DNA of 64,000 nt from Halanaeroarchaeum sp. HSR-CO (GTDB taxonomy: Archaea; Halobacteriota; Halobacteria; Halobacteriales; Halobacteriaceae): the NCBI RefSeq assembly GCF_024972755.1, contig NZ_CP087724.1, positions 2,356,001-2,420,000 on the forward strand, in the 5' to 3' direction. Every line of letters begins with the position of its first letter. Positions within the stretch are counted from its first letter, which is position 1. The notes under the pieces are model-generated. The model worked only from the letters and a program-made list of their open reading frames with translations. It had not been told where the DNA came from and made no database searches. Below, piece after piece: positions 39,759 through 47,308 of the stretch. Both the position numbers and the translations under genes were made by a program.

Positions 39759-40771
39759 AGGACCGCGTCCAGTATCTCCTCGGCGCCGAACCGAACCGGG
39801 TCGGTCGCGGGAGCACCGATGGCGTCCGAGTACGTCTCGACTGCCTCACGGGCTGCCTCGTCCGACTCGATGGCGGAGGTATTGAGCATCCCCGCGACGA
39901 CCTCGGCCTCGTGGACCGGCGCCGCGAGGTCCTCGTAGAGGTCGACGTAGGTCTCCAGGTCGGCCAGTTCGAAGTCCTCGTAGCCGTGGACGACCTCCTG
40001 GCCCGCGTTGTGCGTGAGCACGAGTTTGTCGGGCATCGACCCGTGGAGGATACCCAGGGTCACCGCCGAGTAGGCGGGATGGGTGATGGCACCCTGTCCC
40101 TCGACGAAGAGGTAGTCGTGCTCGTCGCCTTTCTCGACGATCATGTCCTCGACCGCGCCCGCGGTGAAGTCGCTGATGACCCGGTCGATGGGATGGCCCC
40201 AGTTCGCGATCATGATTCCGGTCTGGCCGGTCGGGACGAAGGCGGCGTCCTCACCCCGGTCCGTCGCAGCGTCGGTCATCTCCACGGAGGCCGTCATCTT
40301 CCCGGTCGAGCAGTCGGTCCCGACCGTGAGCACTACGTCTGCGGCGACGTCACCCGAGACCCCCTGGGCGACTGTGAGGTCCGCGTCGGGCTTGCGGACG
40401 TCCCAGAGGTCCACACCGTTCTCGGCCGCGAGACTGGCGAACTCGTCGTCCTCCGAGAGAAAATAGTGGAGGCCAGCGATGACGTCCGCACCGCTCTCGA
40501 TGGCTGCCCTGACGTCCGGGCGCCAGGAGTCGTCGAAGCCACCGCCGATGGGGGCGATGCCGATAAGCAGGGCGTCGACCGGTTCGTCGAGGTCGTCCAT
40601 CCCCGCGACGATGGGCGCGTCCGGAACGCCCTCCAGGTGGTCGTTGACCCGGTCGCCGGCGAGATCCCTGTCGAGGACCGCGGTCACGTCGTAATCCGCG
40701 TACCGGAGCACGCCGACCGCGGTCTTGGCGTCGTCCGGAAATTTCTCGTGTGCGAGGAGTGCGACACGCAT
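39755..40771 (-). CDS. dgcN: DUF1611 P-loop protein, D-glutamate N-acetyltransferase (DgcN-like)
   Basis: A 338-aa DUF1611 protein. A Rossmann-like N-terminal domain covers about 1-130, and a C-terminal P-loop domain has the Walker A variant GTDCSTGKMTASVEM near residue 147 and FVEGQGAITHPAYSAV near residue 218. It is coupled to the racemase by a 4-bp overlap. DUF1611 proteins were reported to acetylate D-glutamate in marine bacteria and halophilic archaea (DgcN), the first step of a D-glutamate catabolic pathway with DgcA. The assignment rests on family and gene pairing. Confidence 0.8.
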   Translation of the reverse strand: MRVALLAHEKFPDDAKTAVGVLRYADYDVTAVLDRDLAGDRVNDHLEGVPDAPIVAGMDDLDEPVDALLIGIAPIGGGFDDSWRPDVRAAIESGADVIAGLHYFLSEDDEFASLAAENGVDLWDVRKPDADLTVAQGVSGDVAADVVLTVGTDCSTGKMTASVEMTDAATDRGEDAAFVPTGQTGIMIANWGHPIDRVISDFTAGAVEDMIVEKGDEHDYLFVEGQGAITHPAYSAVTLGILHGSMPDKLVLTHNAGQEVVHGYEDFELADLETYVDLYEDLAAPVHEAEVVAGMLNTSAIESDEAAREAVETYSDAIGAPATDPVRFGAEEILDAVL

Positions 40772-40862
40772 GTCGGGGAAATCGCGCGGCGGATGCTTAA
40801 CGCTGCTGAACCAGCTGTCGAGAGCGGTGCGGTGTCGTACGGTCTCGCACCCGCCACCCCCT

Positions 40863-41750
40863 CTACAGGAGGGTCAGCTGGACCGACCAGAAATCGGCGA
40901 ACGCCTCCTCCAGGGCGGCCGTCGGCTTCCCGGTGGCGTCGCTGGGATGGGTGACGGTCGCCACGTCGGCGAACTCCGGGAGCAGCGTGGATTCGCCGAC
41001 GACGTAGAGCCGGTCGGTATCTCGGTCCTCGATGGCGTCCCGGGCGGCCTCGAGGTGGTCGTCGATCTGGGCGTCGCGTCGCCGTTCGAACCGGGCCTGC
41101 GAGAACCCGCCCTTCGAGTGGGCACCTTTTACGTCGCTCTCGAACCCGGTCACGGAGCGCCGTTCGCGCCCGTCGTACTCGCCGATGGCGAAGCGATCGG
41201 CCCGGATCAGTGTCAGAGCGTACTCGCCCGACGGTTCGAACCACTCGCGGTCGATCTCGAACGAGTCGTCCCATCGCACGAACGGGTCCGGCGCGACCGG
41301 CGGTCTGAGGGCGACGTTCACGAGGTGGGCGTCGTCGGCGTACACCAGCGCAGGGGCCGCGTGCTCTACGAGCGGTGTGCGCTCGCCGAACGCCTCGCGG
41401 ACCGCATCTGGCAGCATCCCGTCGACCATCGCGGAGAGCGCCCCTTCCGGGCCAGTGCTAACGCTTTCGAGACGAGAGAGAACCGCGTCGAGGCGGTCGC
41501 CGCGAAGGATCTCCTCGCCCCTGACGGCCGTGTCGCTCTCCGTCGCTTCGGCGCGCTCCACGCGGTCCTCGAGTTCCTCGATGCGGTCCTCGAGGTGATT
41601 GACGCGCGCCTCGGCCTCCTGTCGCTTGCGCGCAGCCTCGCTTCGGCGGTCGGATTCGGCCTCGAGTTGGGACTCGAGACTGTCGCGTTCGGCCTCGAGC
41701 GTCTCGATGCGCTCCTTGAGCGACGCGCGACCGAGCAACCGATCCAGCAT
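40863..41750 (-). CDS. Vms1/ANKZF1-type peptidyl-tRNA hydrolase (VLRF1-like)
   Basis: A 295-aa protein of the eRF1-like VLRF1 family that releases nascent chains from peptidyl-tRNA in stalled 60S/50S complexes. Residues 1-70 are a coiled coil. The eRF1-like fold follows, with the diagnostic loop KGAHSKGGFSQARFERRRD at residues 208-226 and the catalytic-like Gln at 218. It ends at residue 295 without the ankyrin and Zn modules of eukaryotic Vms1. This supports an archaeal ribosome-associated quality-control role. It stands alone between dgcN and the DUF5802-like gene. Confidence 0.82.
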   Translation of the reverse strand: MLDRLLGRASLKERIETLEAERDSLESQLEAESDRRSEAARKRQEAEARVNHLEDRIEELEDRVERAEATESDTAVRGEEILRGDRLDAVLSRLESVSTGPEGALSAMVDGMLPDAVREAFGERTPLVEHAAPALVYADDAHLVNVALRPPVAPDPFVRWDDSFEIDREWFEPSGEYALTLIRADRFAIGEYDGRERRSVTGFESDVKGAHSKGGFSQARFERRRDAQIDDHLEAARDAIEDRDTDRLYVVGESTLLPEFADVATVTHPSDATGKPTAALEEAFADFWSVQLTLL

Positions 41751-41834
41751 CGTCCGGAGGAGGGACCCGTGGCCGCTTAATGGCTCCGGAGACCCACGCC
41801 AGGAGGGAGGTCCCGAACCGCCATCGTCGACCGA

Positions 41835-42173
41835 TCAGACCGCACCATAGGAGACCAGTCGCTCGGCGTGCTCGGCTTTCGCGAGGAGGACGTCGCTGAG
41901 GGTCGGCGGATTCTCGATGCGGATGGATTCGAGGGTCTCCTCGGGGACCGCGAGGGTCCCTTCGGGGACCTCCGGCGATCCGTGTACCGCGAGGTGTGTC
42001 TCCCCGAGTTTCATCACGAGCGGGGCGTCGAGTCGCTCGACGCCGTCCCCACTGGCGTACAGTTGCCGGTTGACGCGCTCGTGTTGATTCTGCTGCATCG
42101 TGGCCGATTCGTCGTGGCTCGGTTCCACGAACAGCCGTCCCAGGTAGTATCCGCTCGAGAACGGCTCGAACAT
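41835..42173 (-). CDS. Haloarchaeal conserved protein (DUF5802-like)
   Basis: A 112-aa acidic soluble protein. The start MFEPFSSGYYLGRLFVEP and QHERVNRQLYASGDGVERLD, with a KLGETHLAVHG core, are features that I recall in haloarchaeal DUF5802 proteins of unknown role. The internal ATG at 42173 is chosen; the upstream frame is Arg/Pro-rich and non-homologous. It is divergent from an ArsR-type regulator gene, 134 bp apart. Confidence 0.65.
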   Translation of the reverse strand: MFEPFSSGYYLGRLFVEPSHDESATMQQNQHERVNRQLYASGDGVERLDAPLVMKLGETHLAVHGSPEVPEGTLAVPEETLESIRIENPPTLSDVLLAKAEHAERLVSYGAV

Positions 42174-42307
42174 GCGTGTGTATGTCAGGCACGGCCAGTG
42201 AAAAGGGTGCCGGTGGGTGGAAACCGCCCTCGGGCGGCCGGCCGGTCGGGGCGGGGGCCGACGAGCAGACATGCTTTTCCCCGCGGATGGCTTACCCCTC
42301 GCTGAAA

Positions 42308-42958
42308 ATGGACTCCGGGGCGCTGCTCGACCTGCTCGGCAACGAGAACCGCCGACGCATCCTGCGGCTGCTCGCGCGGAAACCGAGTTACGTCACCGAG
42401 ATCTCGGAGTACATCGGCGTGAGTCCGAAGGCGGTCATCGACCACTTGCGGCGACTCGAGGAGGCCGGGCTGGTCGAGAGTCACGTGGACGAAAAGCGGC
42501 GGAAGTACTTCCACATCGCCCAGAACCTCCGCCTCGAGGTCCGCGTCTCGCCCTACGACTTCGGGGCCAAGAGTGCGTATCCGGCCTCCGCGGACCTGGA
42601 CCTCGGTCGGTGTTCGCACCTCGCCATCACGACGGCCTTCGACGACGAGAACGACGTCGCCACCCTCGCGTCGCGACTCGACGACCTGCGGGACCTGGAA
42701 CGCGAACTCTCGATGGCCCAGCGCTGGGTCCAGGGACGCCTCACGGAGGTCCAGACGGAGCTGAACCAGTACGCCGACGGCAACGGGAGCCAACTCACGG
42801 CGGAGGTCCTCGGTGCGCTCGCGGGGGACGAACGGACAATCGACTCCCTCGCGCGCGAGGTGGAGGTCCCCGACACGCTAATCGAACGTGTCCTCGCGGA
42901 CCTCGCGGAGCAGGACGTCGTCGATCAGACCGACGTCGGCTGGACGATCACCGGCTGA
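42308..42958 (+). CDS. ArsR-type HTH transcriptional regulator
   Basis: A 216-aa regulator with an N-terminal winged HTH (LLDLLGNENRRRILRLLARKPSYV, then EISEYIGVSPKAVIDHLRRLEEAGL) spanning about residues 1-75, a middle region of uncertain fold, and a C-terminal second helix-rich region ending in a possible wHTH (IDSLAREVEVPDTLIERVL). No metal-binding Cys pair typical of ArsR/SmtB is visible, so the ligand is unknown. A CTTTTC box (42274-42279) lies 29-34 bp upstream of the ATG. It precedes gatD by 64 bp. Confidence 0.82.
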   Translation: MDSGALLDLLGNENRRRILRLLARKPSYVTEISEYIGVSPKAVIDHLRRLEEAGLVESHVDEKRRKYFHIAQNLRLEVRVSPYDFGAKSAYPASADLDLGRCSHLAITTAFDDENDVATLASRLDDLRDLERELSMAQRWVQGRLTEVQTELNQYADGNGSQLTAEVLGALAGDERTIDSLAREVEVPDTLIERVLADLAEQDVVDQTDVGWTITG

Positions 42959-43022
42959 GTCCGAGCCGCTCCGACGGGCCGCCATAGATGGTTTCAAGGC
43001 TCCCGCCCGGGTAGGCCGTTCC

Positions 43023-44264
43023 ATGAACCCAGGGGACCGCATCCGTGTCGACGACGGCGGAACGACCCACGAGGGCATCTTGTTGCCCTCCTCGTCCGCT
43101 CGCTCGCTCGTCGTCAAACTCGACAGCGGGTACAACGTCGGGATCGATCGCGAGGACGCCACCGTCGAGGTGCTCGAATCTGACGTCTACGACGTCGACT
43201 CGGGGACGACCGACGAGACGTCCGCCGTCGAGTTCGACGACGACCTGCCGACCATCGCGCTCATCTCGACCGGCGGGACCATCGCCTCCACCGTCGATTA
43301 CCGGACGGGCGCCGTGACCGCCCAGTTCGACGCCGAGGACGTCCTCCGGGCGGTCCCGGACCTCGCCGGTCGCGCGAACTACCGCGGTCGGGTCGTCGCC
43401 AACATCCTCTCCGAGAACATGGACCCGTCGGTCTGGCAGGACCTCGCGGCCGTCGTCCACGAGGAGGTCGAGAACGGCGCCGACGGCGTCGTGGTCATGC
43501 ACGGGACCGACACGATGCAGTACACCGCGAGCACGCTCGCGTTCATGCTCGACACGCCGGTGCCGATCGTCTTCACCGGGAGTCAGCGCTCCGCGGATCG
43601 GCCTTCGTCGGACAACGTGATGAACGCGGTCTGTGCCGTCGAGGCCGCGAAAGCCGACGCCGCCGAGGTCATGGTCGCCATGCACGCGACCCAGAGCGAC
43701 GACCGGGTGGCGCTCCACCGCGGTACCCGGGTCCGGAAGAACCACACCTCGCGACGTGACGCCTTCGAGACGGTCGGTGCGAAGCCGCTCGGCGAGGTCG
43801 ACTACGACACCGGCGAGGTCACCTTCCGGCGCGAGTACCGCGAACGGGACGAGGTCGAACTGGACGTCGCCCCGGCCCTGGCGACCGACGTCGAACTGGT
43901 GAAGTTCACGCCCGGAATGGACCTGTCCGTCTTCGAGATGATGACGGGGAAGTCGGGGCTCGTCGTCGAGGGAACCGGCCTCGGACACGTCAACACCGAC
44001 GCCATCGATACCATCGAATCGCTCGTCGACGACGGGACCCACGTCGTCATGACGAGTCAGTGCCTCGAAGGGCGCGTCTGCGACCGTGTCTACGACACGG
44101 GACGGGACCTCCTCGACGCGGGCGTCATCGAGGGCGAGGACATGCTCCCGGGGACCGCGCTGGTCAAACTCATGTGGGCCGTCGAGAACGTCGAGGACGT
44201 TCGCGAAGCGATGGGGCGCCCGCTCGCCGGGGAGATCCAGGAGCGGTCCGTCCCCTGGCGATGA
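43023..44264 (+). CDS. gatD: Glu-tRNA(Gln) amidotransferase subunit D
   Basis: Archaeal GatDE glutaminase, which supplies ammonia for converting Glu-tRNA(Gln) to Gln-tRNA(Gln). The 413-aa product has an N-terminal barrel (MNPGDRIRVDDGGTTHEGIL) and an L-asparaginase-like core. The catalytic threonines lie in LISTGGTIAS near residue 90 and in HGTDTMQYTAS near residue 165. gatE is not in the window. The stop overlaps the start of a decayed GNAT gene by 4 bp (ATGA). Confidence 0.95.
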   Translation: MNPGDRIRVDDGGTTHEGILLPSSSARSLVVKLDSGYNVGIDREDATVEVLESDVYDVDSGTTDETSAVEFDDDLPTIALISTGGTIASTVDYRTGAVTAQFDAEDVLRAVPDLAGRANYRGRVVANILSENMDPSVWQDLAAVVHEEVENGADGVVVMHGTDTMQYTASTLAFMLDTPVPIVFTGSQRSADRPSSDNVMNAVCAVEAAKADAAEVMVAMHATQSDDRVALHRGTRVRKNHTSRRDAFETVGAKPLGEVDYDTGEVTFRREYRERDEVELDVAPALATDVELVKFTPGMDLSVFEMMTGKSGLVVEGTGLGHVNTDAIDTIESLVDDGTHVVMTSQCLEGRVCDRVYDTGRDLLDAGVIEGEDMLPGTALVKLMWAVENVEDVREAMGRPLAGEIQERSVPWR

Positions 44265-44556
44265 ACATTCGGCAGGCACGCCACGAGGACGGGGACGCTA
44301 TCGGCGCGTTCACCCGTGACACCTGGGCGGAGTACGGCGCGGCCGCGTGGACAGACGCCGTCGCGGCGGCGGCCCTCCTGGCTGCCGTCGCCCGGGACGT
44401 CGCCATCGTCGGCGCAAAGCGTATTCGCGTGTTGATTCCCGAGACGACCGGACGGTCAGCGACGTCGCGGCGAACCGCGTCGACGTGAGCGGCGACCCGG
44501 ATTTCGTCTTCCGAGCGGCCCTCACGCGTCCGTATCGGGACGAGCACCGCCGCTGA
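44261..44556 (+). pseudogene. Decayed GNAT acetyltransferase gene downstream of gatD
   Basis: Starts on the gatD ATGA overlap. The first 22 residues (MNIRQARHEDGDAIGAFTRDTW) are the N-terminus of a GNAT acetyltransferase, but the acetyl-CoA-binding core (the R/Q-x2-G-x-G/A loop) is missing. A C-terminal-like tail resumes almost at once (VGAKRIRVLIPETT), and the next stretch DRTVSDVAANRVDVSGDPDFVFRAAL is readable only in another frame. The gene thus has an internal deletion plus a frameshift near 44450. It reads into the SAMP-like gene's 3' end on the other strand. Confidence 0.7.
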
Positions 44557-44821
44557 CTGGCGGGAACAGGGCGAGTTCGTCGTCGGCCTCGACGGGGGTC
44601 TCCATGCCGTCGCCGGTCGCGAAGACGTTCGCGCCGTTCTGGAGGACGTTGAACTGCTCCGCCAGATCCCCGTCCTCGTCCAGGATCTGTTCCCCGAGAC
44701 CGGGGTGTGTGTCGACGAGCGCGTCGACGACGTCAGTCACCGTCGCCCCCGCTTCGAGGTCGAGGTCGACGTGCTTCTCGCCGGCGACCTCCGCCAGGTC
44801 GGCGAACAGCTTCACCTGCAT
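44522..44821 (-). CDS. SAMP/MoaD-type ubiquitin-like small modifier with C-terminal tail
   Basis: A 99-aa beta-grasp protein. The sequence MQVKLFADLAEVAGEKHV at the start and ELALFPPVSGG at the end are typical of the haloarchaeal SAMP1/MoaD group. In those proteins the C-terminal diglycine is the last pair. Here seven residues, ARPDTDA, follow GG (91-92), so it would need trimming before conjugation or thiocarboxylation. The start is the ATG whose product fits SAMP length. It lies 34 bp downstream of the membrane TrkA-C gene on the same strand and convergent with the decayed GNAT gene, which overlaps its 3' end by 35 bp. Confidence 0.82.
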   Translation of the reverse strand: MQVKLFADLAEVAGEKHVDLDLEAGATVTDVVDALVDTHPGLGEQILDEDGDLAEQFNVLQNGANVFATGDGMETPVEADDELALFPPVSGGARPDTDA

Positions 44822-44855
44822 GGAACGGGGTACGCACTCCCCGACCAAGAGGGTT

Positions 44856-45980
44856 TCAGGTCGCGGCGGCCCGCTCTTCTAGCTGGCGTATCGTCGCCGG
44901 CGACGCGACCACGTACACCAGGTCGCCGGCCGCCAGCGGTCGCGACATAGGTGGGACCGGGTCGACGGCGTCCTCGGTCGGTTTAACGGCGACGACCGTG
45001 GCTCCGAGGTCGCCGACCGTCGCGTCGACCAGTTGGCTCCCTGGGTCGACGTTGATCGCGGCCATCGTCTCCTCGGCCGCCCTGAGGAGCGCGGCGAACT
45101 CCCGGTCCGCCGTCGGCTCGCTCGGGAGCGTGAGCAGTCGGTACCGGTTGCCCGCCAGCGTCCGGGCCTCCGTCTCGTCGAGGGCGAGTGTGACCACGTC
45201 GCCGGCCACACCGCGCACTTCGCCGGTCGCGACGCGCCGCTTCTCCGCACCGGTCTTCCAGACCTGGACGACGTCGCCCGCGCTCGCGGCGTTCGGTGGG
45301 TCGGCCTCGACGGCCACCGCGGCGCCACCGGGTCCGAGAGTGGGGCCGATGCCCGCGACGCGGCGACCGAGCGCGAGGTACTCCACGGTCCCGTCCGGGG
45401 CGACGTCGAGGTCCACGTAGCCCACGTCGTAGTCGTCCTTGATGCGTGCGCGAAGGCGGTTTTCGAGTTCCGGCCGGCCACCGCGACGGGGGAACAGGAG
45501 GGTCTTTCCGGCGAGTGCGTCCTTCACCCCCTCGCTGGCCGGATCGTAGCCGTCGATGTCGTGGATGGTCTCCGGGAGCGACAGCGAGACCAGGCGACCG
45601 ACGGTCCCGACCAGAGTGCTCACCTCTCCCTCCACGATCTGGGACCCCGCCATCGCCATCACGCTCACCGCAAGTCGATCCCCGCCGCGTCGGCCGAGTG
45701 GCGTGACGAGGGCACCAAGCAGGAAGGACAGCGAGTTGAAGACCACGGCCTCCCAGGTGAGATAGCCCGTCTGCCCGGCGACGACCTGGCCGAGCGCCCC
45801 GCGCGTGTTGAGGTAGAGCGCGACGGCGGAAACGCCCGCGAGCAGGGCGACACCGCCGGGGACCCGGACCCGGACGTACCAGCGATACGCGACCGCGACC
45901 AGCGCGGCCGTCAGGAAGGATAGCACGATCAGTCCGGCGACGCGCAGGACTGGTTCGAGGCTCACCACCTCCGCGACCAT
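44856..45980 (-). CDS. Membrane protein with TrkA-C (RCK_C) domains, second of pair
   Basis: A 374-aa membrane protein. Three to four N-terminal helices (LRVAGLIVLSFLTAALVAVAY and following to about residue 100) precede a cytosolic region of about 250 residues, where a TrkA-C-like fold is visible (VKDALAGKTLLFPRRGG, LVDATVGDLGATVVAVK). No RCK_N nucleotide-binding fold and no K+ channel/carrier helices of TrkH type are present. Its start overlaps the previous gene's stop by one base (TGATG). Function unknown; a ligand-gated membrane sensor or channel subunit is possible. Confidence 0.75.
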   Translation of the reverse strand: MVAEVVSLEPVLRVAGLIVLSFLTAALVAVAYRWYVRVRVPGGVALLAGVSAVALYLNTRGALGQVVAGQTGYLTWEAVVFNSLSFLLGALVTPLGRRGGDRLAVSVMAMAGSQIVEGEVSTLVGTVGRLVSLSLPETIHDIDGYDPASEGVKDALAGKTLLFPRRGGRPELENRLRARIKDDYDVGYVDLDVAPDGTVEYLALGRRVAGIGPTLGPGGAAVAVEADPPNAASAGDVVQVWKTGAEKRRVATGEVRGVAGDVVTLALDETEARTLAGNRYRLLTLPSEPTADREFAALLRAAEETMAAINVDPGSQLVDATVGDLGATVVAVKPTEDAVDPVPPMSRPLAAGDLVYVVASPATIRQLEERAAAT

Positions 45981-47257
45981 CAGGCGACCGCCTCCCTGAA
46001 CCCCTCGACCCCATCGTGTGTCCCCACGACGTACACCTCCGTGCCATCCTGGAGGGGTGTGTCGCCACGCGGCGCCACGCGCCAGCCGGTATCGGTCCGG
46101 ATCGCCAGTATCGCGACGCCGAACTGCGCTCTGGGCGCCAGTTCGCCGAGGGTCGTTCCGTCGAACGCGCCACCGGACCGAAGGGTGACCCGGCGGAGTC
46201 GCTGGCCCGCCCGGTGGAGCAGCGACACGAGTTCGAACTCGCGGCGGGACCCACGGGAGGTGACGACGACCCGCGCGTCGGTCGCGTCGAGGAGGTCCCT
46301 GGCCTCGCCGGGCCTGACGGCGACCGTCACCCGTCCACGGCCCCCGGTCGTGGTCGGTGCCCGCGTTTCCGGCACCGGCGTCGAAATGGCCTGTTCGTCT
46401 GCGCTGGCCTCGATATCGGCCGCATCGTCAGTGCCCTCGGCGGCGGGGTCGGCATCCTGTTCGACCGGCGCTTCAGCCGCCGCCTCTCCGGAGCGGGCGC
46501 TCACGACCCTGCCCTCCACGGCCCCGTCCTCGGTGAGGACCGTGACCGCCTCGCCACGAGCCACCCCGGTTGGCACCAACGCGTCGAAGGAGACCGCCCG
46601 GCGACCGCTCTCGAGACGGCGGGAGACGCCCGAGCGCGGCGGGGCGGCGCTCACGGTCGCTCGACCGCGGGCGTCCATCGTCACCTCCACCGCCTGGAGA
46701 TCGAACTCGGTTCGGTACCGCTCGCCCATTCTGGCCTCGAGTTCCTCGATGGGCAGGTCGGCAGGGAAGCGCCACTCGACGGCGCCGAGGCCCGCCCGGA
46801 GCGGTTCCGGGAGCGGCGGGTAGCCCTCCATGTCCCGCACCTCCCCGACGACCGACACCTGAACCTCGCCGCGACCACCCACGAAGTCGATCACGTCAGT
46901 CGAGATGGTGGTCGCACGGATGGTCTCGAGCGAGAAATGATGCGGGACGGTCGTCGCCAGCCGATCGCCGAGCGAGTGGGTGTACAGCGAGAGCATCAAC
47001 ACGACCACGACCGCGGTCATCAGTGCGATGCTGTTCGCTGATTCGGTGATAGACGGGTCCACGAACGCGAGCAGACCGCCGTTCACGCCCGCGAGCGCGA
47101 GGCCGAGGACGATGACCGCGAACGCCGGGATAGACACGCCGGTGACGTACCGGAAGAGGAACCCGAATCCGAACGCGAGGAGTGCGGGCAACACCCCAGT
47201 CAGGATGCCGAGGTAGAGTCCCCGCAGGACCTCCAGGGGGATCGACGGTGTCGCCAT
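45980..47257 (-). CDS. Membrane protein with TrkA-C domains, first of pair
   Basis: A 425-aa protein with about three N-terminal helices (LYLGILTGVLPALLAFGFGFLF onward to about residue 95) and a long cytosolic part holding a TrkA-C-like domain (RVTLRSGGAFDGTTLGELAP) near residue 355. An acidic, Ala/Glu-rich linker at about 255-300 separates two halves. It is coupled by a one-base overlap to the 374-aa relative. The pair resembles haloarchaeal proteins labelled as TrkA-type potassium proteins, but no K+ transporter is fused. Confidence 0.75.
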   Translation of the reverse strand: MATPSIPLEVLRGLYLGILTGVLPALLAFGFGFLFRYVTGVSIPAFAVIVLGLALAGVNGGLLAFVDPSITESANSIALMTAVVVVLMLSLYTHSLGDRLATTVPHHFSLETIRATTISTDVIDFVGGRGEVQVSVVGEVRDMEGYPPLPEPLRAGLGAVEWRFPADLPIEELEARMGERYRTEFDLQAVEVTMDARGRATVSAAPPRSGVSRRLESGRRAVSFDALVPTGVARGEAVTVLTEDGAVEGRVVSARSGEAAAEAPVEQDADPAAEGTDDAADIEASADEQAISTPVPETRAPTTTGGRGRVTVAVRPGEARDLLDATDARVVVTSRGSRREFELVSLLHRAGQRLRRVTLRSGGAFDGTTLGELAPRAQFGVAILAIRTDTGWRVAPRGDTPLQDGTEVYVVGTHDGVEGFREAVA

Positions 47258-47308
47258 ACCGAGACCCTGGGCCAGACGCTCATAAAGGTCAGCCGCTGCC
47301 CGGCCCGA

